64,000 bases of DNA from Begonia masoniana (taxonomy: Eukaryota; Streptophyta; Magnoliopsida; Cucurbitales; Begoniaceae), in assembly GCA_022432975.1 (NCBI GenBank), contig CM039502.1:24326383-24390382 (forward strand), given 5' to 3'. The position numbers and the translations under genes are program-made. Below are positions 11,301 to 24,007 of the stretch, piece by piece (positions within the stretch are counted from its first letter, which is position 1; the number at the start of each line of letters is the position of its first letter). The notes beneath the pieces were generated by a model, which was not told the DNA's origin, did no database searches, and saw nothing but the letters and a program-made list of their open reading frames with translations.

Positions 11301-13060
11301 TTTCCGTCGGAGTTTCTTTTTACAGTTTTCAATAGTTCGAGGTTTTGACTGCGATGATTTTTTTTTTTAGAGTTTTTTCGATAAATATCCATAGTTCAAG
11401 AGGTATTTTGGAATTTACTCCTTTTTTTTACTCAATTATAGATGATGACATCGGAAAACAAATGATGATAAAGCTGCACAATCACTTTTTTTTTTTTGTT
11501 AATGTTAATACGTTAATATACAACAAACTCAAACATTACTCGTATATTTTTTCTTGCTTTTAATTGGTTTCGAATAGTTTTATATGTGGAAAGTAAATGT
11601 AAAAACATTGTACAAACTATCCTACAGACTCATACGTGCAATCAACGTCGAAGACTAACCTCTCAAGTGCTCCAACAAACTTTTACTATACCCAATAACA
11701 AAGCTAATTAGACAGTCTGCTTCAGTTACAAATTGCAAGTCATTATCCTCTTTACCATAGTTAGCATATTGAAATGACCCTTCACTTTCCTTGAAGAAAC
11801 AACTACGTAAAAAAATTGTTTTGAAAAAAACAACAATCGCCTAAAAACAACATTCAAGGAATGGTATTCAGTTGTTTCACCACTGTGAACGAAGAAGTCA
11901 ATTTCTTTCATAACATCAAAATACACTTTTTTTGCCATGTAAAATAAAACCAAATAGAAAAATTTAATCCACCCACCTAGGTTTTGCGAAAGCTCAGGCA
12001 TTTTGAAATCGGTGCTTCTAGAGTTTCGACGATCTGAGAAGACGAATCAAAGCTATGGAAAATACAATTGCAACGAATGAGATCCTTAACAAAATAATCA
12101 AAGTGAGAGATGCCATCAGAGAGAAAAGATTAGAGAATACACAAACATACATCATCATTCGTGTAGCCCCACAAGCATTTGACAATATTCGTTGGGAACC
12201 ACAACTTTATGCTGCTGCACCACTGAAGAGTAAGAAACCAATTTATTGCATAACATGAAAACAGTTTTTTTTTTTTTTTTTTTTTTTTGCCATCTAAAAT
12301 CAAACCAAAAAGAAAATTTTAATACTCCTAGCTGAGTTTAAGCGAAATGTCATTCATCTTGAAGATGATGCTTCTAGAGCCAAAACTGTGAACGGGAGCT
12401 AACAAGCCAGCCTGTATTGAAAAGGTTCTCGAAACACAACATGAAATAGTCACAATATTAAAAAACGAGATCCAAGAATAAAGAAAAGGTAGAATTATTG
12501 AATGAATACGAGCTATGACTAATACCCGAGGCATAAAAGAAACATTTTCTATGGGATTCTAAAACCACCAGCCACATCGACCTAATTCATTATGAGCCCA
12601 CCAATTTCCTGGCCATATGTCTATGGTTAAAAACCACCAACACAAGACAAGAAGATCTAAATTCGAACGAGGTTGAAGTTGTTTTTTATTTTTGCCATCT
12701 AAAATGAAATCAAACAGAAAATTTTAATACACCTACTTGGGTTTTGCGTAAAGTCATTGAGTTTGAAGGCGACGCCTCCGGAGCTCCAACAGGCAGAGAA
12801 GATCATGCTTCGAACTATTTCATCGGGGAAGCTCTTATGCAAGCAAGAGGACCCTTGAGAAATAATGAAAGTCACAAAATAGAGGGTAAAATAGAGAATT
12901 TAAAAGCTATCTTAAAGAAGGTTAGATATGTCCTATTATTTATAGAAATTAATAATGCCTATTCAAATTATCTAATTTATTTATTGATATAAATAAAAAA
13001 AGAATGCTTTGGAATGCGCAACCGAACTGACATTTAATACTTGTAAGAGCAGGGGCATGT
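11301..13060. repeat. Diverged repeats, no gene
   Basis: Three related blocks start near 11925, 12285 and 12690. Each has TTTTTGCCAT followed by TAAAAT-AAA-CAAA-AGAAAATTTTAAT, a CCTA-(G/T)GTTTTGCG-like word and GATGCTTCTAGAG-like sequence. Spacing is about 360-400 bp, which suggests an old, decayed tandem triplication. A poly-T run lies at about 12264-12286. The ORFs here are short and unsupported. Confidence 0.55.
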
Positions 13061-13212
13061 TAGTCATTTTAGCAAAGCCCATCATATGCATCAATGATCA
13101 TCATCATCCATTCGCCATCATCATGCCCCATTTAGAGGGGCCCAAACGGATCCACGGCAAGTGGTTGCTGATAGAAGATCAATTTAGATATATTCCTCGA
13201 TTTTTATTGGTC

Positions 13213-13218
13213 CACGTG
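13213..13218 (+). promoter_or_regulatory. G-box (first copy)
   Basis: CACGTG in the context TCCACGTGGC. bZIP and bHLH factors of light and clock signalling bind this core. It is the first of two copies made by the 142-bp duplication. Function is inferred from sequence only. Confidence 0.55.
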
Positions 13219-13354
13219 GCCCATCATATGCATCAATGATCATCATCATCCATTCGCCATCATCATGCCCCATTTAGAGGGGCCCAAACGGATCCACGGC
13301 AAGTGGTTGCTGATAGAAGATCAATTTAGATATATTCCTCGATTTTTATTGGTC

Positions 13355-13360
13355 CACGTG
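13355..13360 (+). promoter_or_regulatory. G-box (second copy)
   Basis: The second CACGTG lies at the end of the second 142-bp copy, in the context TCCACGTGGC, 142 bp from the first and about 60 bp before the evening element. Confidence 0.55.
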
Positions 13361-13418
13361 GCCGATAGCTGGGATAATCAACTTGCTTATATGGGCGGGC
13401 TGGGCCCAGCGGGAAGCA

Positions 13419-13427
13419 AAAATATCT
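13419..13427 (+). promoter_or_regulatory. Evening element upstream of GIGANTEA
   Basis: AAAATATCT, the exact evening-element core bound by CCA1/LHY/RVE Myb factors, sits about 1.2 kb upstream of the GIGANTEA ATG and some 450 bp upstream of the CT-rich stretch that may mark the leader. GIGANTEA is an evening-phased clock output whose Arabidopsis promoter carries such elements, so the placement fits. Binding here is inference. Confidence 0.6.
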
Positions 13428-14608
13428 TAAAGATACCGAATCAAGAGGAAAGGCTGCCCGTTGCTTTCGGTCGACGAGTGATGCCAACGCGGCGAACAGA
13501 GAACCGGACTACGTAGCGCGGGCAGCACTGTGGGGCAGGGTATGTATTGGTCGTTGTTATTAAGGAATGTTCTCTTCTAACCTCGTACCGATCCTACTGC
13601 GTTCGATGTTTCTAGAATTAACTTTATATTATACTTACACTCCCACTACTAATTATATTTTAGCACCTAATCAAATTAAACTCAATAACACATCAAGTAA
13701 TAATTAACTATTGCCAATGTAAAGTATGAGTAACCTTATTGGACATGTGTCATGCATGCAATGAAATCAATGATGTATGCGGGTGATTACTGTGCACGTT
13801 GAGATGGATGCATGCCCACATCTTCAGAAGACGAGGAAAATATCATTGCCACGTTTGCATCAATATTAAGCTCAGCTCACAGGCCTGCTAAAGATCTGCC
13901 ATCTCTCTCTCTCTCTCTCTGTAACTACAACCTCTGCTCTAATTCAAGAAAAAAGGGCAAATTTTTGAAAAAGAATCTAGGTTCCTTCGTTTGAAAGATC
14001 AGAGCTTGCAGAATCTGAAATTTTCTGTGTCTGGTATTTGGTGTTCTTCTCCGCGTTGATTTTTCTTTTTTATAGTTCTATCGGCTGGTTCTGCTTGATT
14101 CTGTTTACTGTTTTTGTTCTTTTTTTTTTTTTTTTGGGGGTTTATTTATATTTCTCCAGTAGGGGAAAGCCAAGGATTATTTATACTTTATAGGAACTGG
14201 TTGCCTTACCTCATGTTACTTTTTTCAAAAGAAAAATCGATCCAAGCTTTGTTGTTTTATTTTTTCTTGCATTTTCATCTCAAAATTCTTATTTATTTCA
14301 CCCTTTTTGAACATGAACCAGATTTCATGTTATTTAGTTTAGTTTAAGAAAACATTTCAGAGATTTGGAGATTTATGATTAACAAACACTAATTATATCC
14401 AGGGACCCTCATTGCCGCTTTCAATTTGGTTTGGCTAATATTTTTTTTCGAAGCTAATCGATATTGCAAGCCGCTTGGAGATGTTAAATTACAAACTTTT
14501 AATTCTTGATTGGTAGCGGTTAAAGTCGAAGCTTGTGGTCTATCTTCGGATGTTTGTTGAGAGTTTGGGTTGAAGGGTTTCCTCAGAAGGCAAAGATAGT
14601 TCTACTCC

Positions 14609-17600
14609 ATGGCTAGTCCAAATGAAAGGTGGATTGACCGCTTTGAATATTCATCCTTATTCTGGCCCCCTCCCCAAGATGAGCAGCAGCGAAAAGTGAG
14701 CCAACTTTTGCATTTTGTGTTTGAGAGTCTTGTATGTCCAAATCCTAAAAAATATTTTTATGCATTTATTTTTAGATATATAGTTTGATTCTGTTCTTGA
14801 TAAAAATTACCCATTTATCTGACTTTGTGGTTAAATTCTTGATAGAGGTGTGTCTGCTTGATGATATGTCTCTGAAAATGATCCCGTTACTGTTCTTGAA
14901 ATGTATTTAAACTGTGGATGTTTCTTCATTTTCTATATTGTTCTTCAGTTATTTTTTCTATCCATTACAGACAAATTTTATCGCTCAATTTACAGGCTCA
15001 AATAACCGCCTACGTTGAATGCTTTGGCCAGTTTACGTCTGAAAGATTTCTGGAAGATATTGCCGAGGTCTTTTCTCCATTTCGTCTATAAAAATAGCGA
15101 TATTTATTGTGCAAAGTCAATATCTTTATTAGTTCTATTATTTAATATTTTTCTTATTTAGCAACTCTAAAGAATGCGGACAATTTTAAGTAGATGTTGC
15201 TTACTTGTGTGTATTTCGATCAGATGATTCGCAACCATTATCCGTCGAAGGAAAGCTGCCTTTTTGATGATGTTTTAGGTATTGGTGTATTTCTCGAATT
15301 ACTTTATAACACAATGACAATCTCTTTTTAGAAAATGTACTTGGTTGTAAAATATTGATTGCTTTTTTTTTAATGCATTTTCAGCAACATTTATTCTACA
15401 TCATCCGGACCATGGGCACGCCATTGTTCTTCCGATCATTTCTGGCATTCTCGATGGCTTGTTGATGTACAATAGGACTAGTCCTCCCTTCGCTCCTTTC
15501 ATATCCTTATTTTGTCCAGGCAAAGAGGTCTGTTATTGTTAGCTTAACAAATTCAACTTAATTCAACTCATAATATGGTAAAGTGCAATTTAGACCTTAT
15601 TTCTTTACATCATTTAATTAGGTGTTTTAACCTAATTTTTAATATTTCCAGCAATATTTAACTTGATTTTGAACTTTGTTGATCACTTCTCTAGTGATTT
15701 TTAAACTTTTTCCAGGGATCAACAGATTTAAAAATCAGTTTAGAAATCGCCACAGAGCTTGAAGATCATGTTAAAACACATGGTTAAATGGAAAACGTGA
15801 TTTACATATGCTGGATTTAATGGTTAAATTAACGATAATGTCCAAATGGCTAATAGTTGAAACTTGGAGGTTCAGTTTGTCAAACTAGTTTAAGGTCAAA
15901 TCTAGAAGTGACCCCAATCTTTGTGATTTAAATTGCACTTTAAGCTATGTTAATTGTCCTCCATGTTTTTTGAAGTGCACTCTATATTTGTACAGTTCAT
16001 GTTCATTTTTCCTGTTATCTTGTTCTTTGATAATTTACACTATAGTTCTGCTTATAGTTTTAAACGAATACTGAAAACATTGAACTATAGTTTGTTTTTA
16101 TCACCAGAATGATTATTCCGAACAATGGGCCCTGGCTTGTGGAGAGATTTTGAGAATTTTAACTCATTATAATCGTCCAGTCTTCGAGATCTTACAGCAA
16201 AATAATGAAAGAGAAAAAAGTAGTGAAGGCTGTTCAACAACAAATGGGACTGTTGATGGGGTGTCCAGCCAATCACCTATGCAACAAGAGAGAAAGCCCA
16301 TAAGACCATTGTCTCCTTGGATAACTGATATTCTACTTGCTGCCCCGCTTGGTATCAGAAGCGACTACTTTCGCTGGTAAGCTATATTTTTATCCTCAGG
16401 ACCCTGTTAAAAGATTATTCTACTCATATCTAAGAAAATAAAGATTCTTTGATTCTAAACAGGTGCAGTGGCGTAATGGGAAAATATGCTGCTGGAGAAC
16501 TTAAACCCCCTTTAACTTGTAAGTTTGTGACATTTGTAACTGGTCATGTGTTCAAGAATGGTTTATTTCCTAAAAAAAAGAAGACAATATCCATAGCCAT
16601 ATCACACTAAAACCATATCAGAGAAGTTCTATTTTTCAGCATTTGGCATGAGAGAAATGAGATGGCTTTTAACAACTCAAAAATTAATGCATGTGTTTTC
16701 AATCATAAACTTGTTAGGGAGATTCAAATTTGGGACAATAATTGTGGTGTACATTTCTTCCTTTTTCCAAAAGAAAATCACATTTGATTTGTGTTTTACT
16801 ATTAGCTTCATCTCGTGGATCTGGAAAGCACCCTCAGCTTGTGCCGTCGACTCCGAGGTGGGCTGTGGCTAACGGTGCGGGTGTCATATTAAGCGTCTGT
16901 GATGAGGAAGTTGCTCGTTATGAGACTGCTACATTGACAGCAGCTGCTGTCCCTGCACTTCTTCTTCCCCCTCCCACTACTCCTTTGGATGAGCATCTTG
17001 TTGCTGGATTACCAGCTCTTGAGCCATATGCACGATTATTCCATAGGTTACTTATCTTTTTTTTTTTTTGGGTATACTATTGTGTGACAAATCTCCATTG
17101 TCCATATAAATTTTATTTTTTTTCTTTGGGGTCAGATACTATGCCATTGCAACCCCAAGCGCCACACAAAGACTTCTTCTAGGACTTTTAGAAGCACCAC
17201 CATCATGGGCACCGGATGCCCTTGATGCGGCTGTTCAACTGGTTGAACTCCTTCGAGCGGCCGAAGATTATGCATCTGGGATACGGGTAAGTCTGGCTGG
17301 TAATTTTTTATATCGTCGTTTTTATTATTTGTTGCAATGTTGTTGTCTTTTTATGTAGTTTTCAAATGTGTTGAAATAAATAAATCCAATAATAATATCC
17401 ATATGGCAATGTTTAAGCAAAATACACATAATGTCCATATATTTCAATTTTTAAGCAATTTCCTTCACAAATTATTAACTTGTGAGTTTGGAGTATCATT
17501 TGAATCTAACAGTATAATTCCAAATTTTTGTCATTGAATTTCTTTGTAGCTTCCTAGAAACTGGATGCATTTACATTTCTTACGTGCTATTGGGACTGCA

Positions 17601-20600
17601 ATGTCGATGAGAGCAGGAATTGCAGCTGATGCTGCCGCAGCATTACTCTTTCGTATACTGTCCCAGCCGGCTTTGCTTTTTCCCCCTTTGAGACAATCTG
17701 AGGGAGTTGAAGCTCATCATGATACTATGAGTGATTATATTTCATCATACAGTAAACAGGTACTAAAGTGAATCTGAAATTGAAGTATTTGTATTCCAAA
17801 TCTCCTAACATAAACCACAAGAACAAACTTAATGCAATATATCAATGTTGAAATTGCAAACAGTATAGTAATAAAATTTGATATTAGTTACCAAACTTAT
17901 CGATGATTAAGAAGAAAAGTTTATCCGCTAAGAAATCGTAACAGTTATAAGCTGCTTGTGAAATCATGGACCCTGGATTTTGCATGGTGGTATGTGTACG
18001 AGAAAATATTCGTATATATAAATATTGCAAGTTTATAGTGTCTGAGTGATAAATAAGGTTGCCGAATCTTTTTAGCCAATTCCATACACAAACAAAGAAA
18101 TTGATTATAAATACCACAAATCGAGAATATGCATTAAATTATAGTTAGACAGTGAATATAACTCTTATTTTTGGTAGAATTATCAGTATGTTCGTGTGAG
18201 ATTTAGCTTCATTTCCTTGTTTCAATCATCAAATCAAAGCATTCATTGGGAATTGCAGTTGTTAAAAGACACTGCATTTTATTTTTCAGACTCTGAACCT
18301 TTCTTTTATGAAATCAAATTAACTAGAGATGGTAATTTGTGACAGATTGAAATTCCAGCTGCTGAAGCAACTGTTGAAGCCACTGCACAAGGGATTGCGT
18401 CTATGCTCTGCGCCCATGGTCCTGAGGTGGAATGGAGAATTTGCACCATTTGGGAAGCAGCTTATGGCCTGATTCCTTTAAGCTCCTCAGCAGTGGATCT
18501 TCCTGACATTATCGTTGCAACTCCCGTGCAACCGCCCATATTATCATGGAATTTATTCATTCCTCTCCTTAAAGTTCTGGAATATCTTCCTCGTGGCAGT
18601 CCATCGGAAGCATGTCTTATGAAGATATTTGTTGCCACCGTTGAAGCTATTTTACAGAGAACTTTTCCTTTGGAGTCTTCAAAAGAAGAGGCCAGAAGAA
18701 TGAGATACCTTTCCAGCATTGGCTTGGCTTCCAAAAACCTTGCAGTGGCTGAGCTTCGAACGATGGTTCATTCTCTCTTTTTAGAATCGTGTGCCTCTGT
18801 AGAGCTTGCTTCACGGCTACTTTTTGTTGTGTTGACTGTCTGTGTTAGTCACGAGGCCCAGTCGAATGGAAACAACAAGCATATAGATAAGGAAAATGAT
18901 CTTCCAGATCAAAGCAATGAGGACTTTGATAAAGGGTTGGAGAGGCATAGAGAAAACAAAAATAGGAAGATGAAAAGAAAAGGAGCTATATCCACTTTTG
19001 ATTCTTACGTTCTTGCTGCTGTTTCTGCTCTTGCTTGCGAACTTCAGTTGGTTCCTCTGATTTCGCGGTCTAGAGATAGGCAGGATACATCGAAGCGTGT
19101 GAGAATAAACGGATTGGCTAATGAATTTGGATATAGTATTGACTCTGCCTTGCTCTCTATTCGTAGAATCTTAGTCATATTAGAGGCACTTTTCTCGTTG
19201 AATCCTTCTTCTGTGGGAACGTCTTGGAGTTACAGCTCGAATAAGATAGTGGCAGCAGCCATGGTTGCAGCTCATGTTTCTGAACTTTTTCGACGGTCCA
19301 AAGCCTGCATGCAGGCACTCTCCATGCTGATGCAATGTAAGTGGGACAATGAAATTTTCACTCGAGCCTCGTCGTTATACAATCTCATCGATATCCACAG
19401 CAAAGCCGTTGCCTCAATTGTTAACAAGGCTGAGCCATTAGAAGTGCACTTAGTCAATGATCCGATTATGAAGAGTTCGTTCATCTCTTTTGCGGGTGGA
19501 AAACAAAATGTCTCCTTTGATTCGAGTAAAAAATCGGGTTTATGTGATATAGGAACTACTCCCAAAAAAGCAGTAAATTCGAACGAATACACGGGAAATG
19601 CTTCTGGTAAAGGGATAGTGAGCTTCCCATTGGACGCTTCGGATTTGGTGAACTTTCTCACGATGAATAGGCATATAGGGTTCAACTGCTGTGCTCAAGT
19701 TCTTTTGAGATCTGTCTTGTCAGAGAAGCAAGAATTATGTTTCTCTGTTGTTTCCCTTCTGTGGCACGAGTTAATTGCAGCACCCAAAACACAGCCCATC
19801 GAGGAAAGCACTTCTGCCCAGCAAGGATGGAGGCAGGTCTGCTTATATATTTGAATCTGCAAATTCTTCAGTGGATTCATGAGAAATAAGTCTCCTTATT
19901 TCTGATCATCTTATTTGAATTATCCAGGTAGTTGATGCGCTCTGCAATGTTGTGTCGGCCTCACCGGCCAAGGCTGCTACGGCTGTTGTCCTCCAGGTCC
20001 GATTTCTCGTCCAACTCGATTATTTTTTCTTAATTTGTTTTTAGTTTCAGCTATTTTCTGCCAATCAACTTTTGATGCACAGAAGCCATGTTGTACAAAT
20101 TGAAATATCCTTTTCTTCAGTCACTTATATGGAATAGTTTCTGTTTTATGGCAGGCTGAGAGGGAATTGCAGCCTTGGATTGCCAGAGATGATGATCAAG
20201 GCCAGAAGATGTGGAGAATCAACCAGAGGATCATAAAATTAATTGTTGAATTAATGAGAAGTCACGATACTCTCGAATCGTTAGTTATATTAGCAAGTGC
20301 ATCGGATCTACTTCTACGAGCCACTGACGGGTTGCTCGTCCATGGAGAAGCTTTCACTTTGCCCCAGTTGGAGGTATTGCCAATTTTTTTTTTGTAGTCG
20401 AACCGTATTAATATGCAAATCCTCCATTTTGTTTTTGTTTTTGTTTTTGTTTTTTCATTCTCCTACTAAACAAACAGCTGCTGGAGGCAACTGCTCGGTC
20501 GGTTCAGCTAGTGATGGAGTGGAGAGAATCCGGGTCAATGGTGGCAGATGGCCTCGTGAACGTGTTGAAGGTAAATAATTTTTTTGGTAAAGTGAAATTT

Positions 20601-21416
20601 AGTCTCTTGACTTGGAGATTTGGGATGCATAAATTTTTTTTGAGCAAAATAACTGTTTGATTTCAGATTGTTAGCAAAACGACTCATGCCTTCGTAAAAA
20701 AAATTATTAAATGTCTCAGTTTTTCATTTGTAATGGTCATTTTAACGTACTTTTGTCTTGACTGACTTGATTTTTCAGTCGATTTTGATTACGAATATCA
20801 GTTGAACTATCTTACACTTTTCAAAATTGATTGTGATATTGAGTGTGTATGGTAAATTGAAGGAATCAAATGATATAAAGTAAATTAAAATGACCATTAC
20901 AAAAGTATAAGATATTTGATATTTTATCAAGACATGAGTCGTTTTGCTAATGACTTAAAGCACAATAGTTATTTTGCTAAAAAAATAATTTAGGGGATCA
21001 GGTGCGCCTGATCTTTAACTCTTCGTTTTTTTTTTTTTTTTTTCCTTTTCTAGAAGAATCAACCTTCTTCACTTGTGTTTGATGAGCGTTGATCTACTTA
21101 ACAGTGTCGTCTTCCTGCCACCATTCGATGCCTCTCTCATCCGAGCGCTCAAGTTCGGGCCCTGAGCACTTCTGTTATACGGGACATTCAACACACTGCT
21201 TCAATCACCCCTCCATCAAAGCGAATGCACGTAAATGTTGGCTTGCACGGATCGTCTCATCAGTATCTTAAAACAGATGTTGTCGACTGGCAAACAGATA
21301 TCGAAAAGTGCTTAACATGGGAAGCTCATAGTCGTATCGCGGTAGGAATGTCAATTCAAGCTCTTAATGCAGCTGCTAAGGAATTGGGTTGCTGTAATAT
21401 GTGTTTTCAGGCCTAA
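14609..21416 (+). CDS. GI: GIGANTEA, circadian clock and flowering-time protein
   Basis: There are 14 coding exons: 14609-14695, 14996-15067, 15224-15278, 15385-15527, 16108-16376, 16463-16518, 16806-17046, 17136-17286, 17550-17759, 18346-19836, 19928-19996, 20155-20373, 20478-20570 and 21105-21416. All introns are GT-AG and every phase agrees, giving about 1155 residues (Arabidopsis GI has 1173). Recognised segments are ERWIDRF at the N-terminus, LSPWITDILLAAPLGIRSDY, RWAVANGAGVILSVCD, HGPEVEWRICTIWEAAYGL and STSAQQGWRQVVDALCNVV. GI is a nuclear and cytosolic scaffold that stabilises ZTL/FKF1-type F-box proteins and promotes CONSTANS expression. The gene looks intact. The leader probably starts near 13.9 kb with a spliced 5' UTR, but I could not fix it. 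Introns 4 and 13 contain MITE-like repeats. Confidence 0.97.
15579..15942. mobile_element. MITE-like insertion in GIGANTEA intron 4
   Basis: A 364-bp segment is bounded by a perfect 14-bp inverted repeat, TAAAGTGCAATTTA (15579-15592) and TAAATTGCACTTTA (15929-15942). It is AT-rich and non-coding. I did not find a convincing target duplication. The end resembles the AAAAGTTCAATTTAG end of the MULE-like element at 46368, so it may be a small MULE derivative. Confidence 0.5.
20636..20990. mobile_element. Foldback MITE in GIGANTEA intron 13
   Basis: Arms of about 100 bp face each other. The left arm (about 20636-20745) contains GCAAAATAACTGTTT, TTAGCAAAACGACTCATG and TAATGGTCATTTTA. The right arm (about 20885-20985) contains the reverse complements TAAAATGACCATTAC, CATGAGTCGTTTTGCTAA and AATAGTTATTTTGC. 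Such a hairpin is typical of a MITE. It lies between the exons ending at 20570 and starting at 21105 and does not touch either splice site. Confidence 0.7.
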
Positions 21417-22022
21417 TCATGTAATTGGTTGAGTGTAATATAGCAAATTGAGATTTTTTTTTTTTCTAAATTGAAATTTTAAAATAGTGCTTACCCAATT
21501 TGATCGTTCGTATTTTGTTTATTTCTCGATCCTTGTCGAAATCTCAGACTTTACGAGTACGAAGAATTCGTCGAACAAACTATAAGAATTAAATTGAAAT
21601 AAAAATCAAATTAAAAGAAAAAAAAAAAAGTTTTATAAATGGGCTGGGCCGTTTTGCTTATTATTTGGGCCCATCTATAGCTGACCTAAATTGCAATAAT
21701 TGAAAAAGACGACTCTTTCCGCCTATTTACTTCCTCCTACAGGCTACAAGCCAGTTTGCGGTTCGAACTCGATTCACTCTAGTTGCAGGAAGCGACTTTC
21801 GCCGCGAAAGGAATGTGATTCGACCTTTGTTCCATTCTCCAATGGTTATTTGACTTTGTTTGAGTCAATTTCAGGTCGCTCTCTGAGCTGGGTTTCATTT
21901 TCTGCTTGGTTTGTTCGACGGAGAAGTTGCTGATGGTTTGCCTCTTCTGAAGGTGGATGTTAAGATGTGTTGGTGCGAAATCGAAGAGGACGCCGTTTGC
22001 TTTTTGTTCTATAGATGTTGGG

Positions 22023-23659
22023 ATGGGTTTCAGTAATCGGCGTTGCCGGAAATCCAATGTTGCACTCTCACAAAGGTCGTGTGGTCTTTTTTTTTTTTTT
22101 TTTTTCTCTGATTAGTTCTTTCGTTGTCTTGTTTTCTTCCTCTCGCTCATTCTCCTTTTTTTTTCCTTAGCTTCAAATCTTGGTCTGGGTACTTAGAGAT
22201 GCTGGGAAAATATTAGTTTTTGAGAGGAGGGTGGAATTGTTTGTTTATACTTCTTTTTTACAGCTGCTGAGTGCTGATGCTTTACTAGTTAGGTTTTCTG
22301 AAGCTTCTTTTCTAATTTTACAGAAAGATGTTTGATTCCTTTTTCCGCGTTTATAAGGAGAGGTTTGTTGACGATTTTTTGTTTCATTTTGACTTGTATT
22401 TTGTCGTGGAGATATTATTTTCTAGTTTGATTATGATATGTAATGTCTAATGAACTGTTTCAATCATAATAAACTTATTTGGTTCGAGCTGAAATATCCA
22501 TTTGCTAAGAACAAAAATAAATAAGCAGACAAATACTCAAAGTGGAGAGAAGCTGTCAAAGATTATTGAACTCCTTGTAGTTCTGTAGTTTGAGCATGTT
22601 AATATTAGTTGTTTTACAAGTCTGCTTAAGCTTTCTAATAGTGTTGAACGATTGTTGCTTTTAGATATTTCCCGAATTACTTCATATTTATTTTTCTCAT
22701 ATTGATTATATTTTCAACTTTTTAGCAGTGAACTGCCTGTTTCATGCTCGGTCATTATTTGGTTATCATTTTACCAAAACCATTGCATCATACGTACCTT
22801 TTCCTCAAATAACTGCAACCAAAGTGTATCAGAGTCATGTTTCGGATCGTTTACTGTAGATAACCCTCCTAAAAGAGACTTGAACTTTGGATCTAGCAAC
22901 GGTCATTCTATTATTCGTTCAAGTAGTCTACAACATAGGTTTAAAAATTGGAATGAACTTAGAAGGCACAAGCTGACACCAAGTACTTTTGCTGGGGCTA
23001 TTGGGTTTTGGCCTCGCCGAAGAACCCAGCTTTGGTTGGAAAAAATTGGGGCAATTGAGCCATTTCCTGGTAATTTAGCTACCTGTTGGAGTAATATCAA
23101 AGAAGAAGAAGCACTTGACAAATATAAGCTAATAACCGGAAACAGTGTCTTGATTCCGGAATTTCAAGTCTACGGTGTGAAAGATTTGAAGGATAATTGG
23201 TTAGCAGCTTCACCTGATGGTCTGGTTAATGAATTTGTCATTGGATTACCTCCACGAGGAGTGTTAGAAATTAAGTGTCCATATTTCAATGGTGATATGA
23301 AAAAGGCTTCCCCTTGGTCACGGATTCCTCTGTATTGTATTCCACAGGCTCAAGGTTTGATGGAGATAATGGACAGGGACTGGATGCATTTCTATGTTTG
23401 GACACTTAAAGGGAGCAGTCTGTTCAGATTAAAGCGAGATAAAGAATATTGGAAAGTCTTGAAAAGAGCTCTTTCTGATTTCTGGTTGAACCACGTGCAG
23501 CCGGCAAGGGAGAGATGTAGTGAGTCCTGTGTCACAAGTCCTCTCATTGAATTAAGAGATCTCATGCCATCACCCAGACACAATTTATGTAGTCGTATAG
23601 TTTGCGAAAGCAAACGGATAGTTGATAGCTCAGAGTTGGTGGGGACATATCAAAGTTGA
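22023..23659 (+). CDS. YqaJ-like (lambda exonuclease fold) nuclease-domain protein
   Basis: Proposed exons are 22023-22075 and 22729-23659, with phases that fit, giving 327 residues. The second exon alone carries the recognisable domain but has no in-frame ATG before it, which is why I add the short first exon starting MGFSNRRCRKSNV. The domain has RRHKLTPSTFAGAIGFWP, then the likely catalytic residues in LAASPDGL (Asp) and VLEIKCPY (Glu-x-Lys), as in YqaJ/lambda-exonuclease enzymes, followed by PQAQGLMEIM. Plants have a small family of such PD-(D/E)XK-fold proteins of unclear role. The gene starts about 600 bp after GIGANTEA on the same strand. The weak donor of exon 1 (AAAG/GTCGTG) is the least certain part. 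Confidence 0.8.
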
Positions 23660-24007
23660 TGCTTCTGTAAGTGTTTTCGGCGTTTCAATATTTGTGGAAT
23701 TGACTACCTAAATTGTCAGAGGAGTCGCTAGAATGTTAAACACCTGTCATTCTGGTTAGCAGAAAGAAAATCTGATGTTGATTGCAAGAGGCCGATCGAT
23801 TGGGGGCAGCAGAGCAAAAATCTATCTTGAATATGTCCATCAGAAGGATGGATAACATCTCATAGCAGGTATAAAATACTAAATCTTATTTGACTAGTCA
23901 TTATTCATCTTTGCCTTCGAAGTATTTTGGATTATTTTCAATTACATTTCTATTTATCTTGTTTGCACTAACAATGGTCCCGCCGCTAACATACGTTTTC
24001 TGGAAAG

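Larger units (their letters stand above)
13078..13361 (+). repeat. Perfect 142-bp tandem duplication upstream of GIGANTEA
   Basis: Positions 13078-13219 and 13220-13361 are identical by eye over 142 bp. Each copy has ATCATCATCATCC-type simple sequence, GGGGCCCAAACGGATCCACG, TTTAGATATATTCC and a terminal CACGTG G-box. The duplication lies about 1.25-1.5 kb upstream of the GIGANTEA start codon. Lack of divergence suggests a recent event, or an assembly artefact. Confidence 0.9.

Noticed and set aside
18462..19880. Antisense ORFs within GIGANTEA exon 10
   Set aside because: They are shadows of the conserved coding strand with no support of their own.
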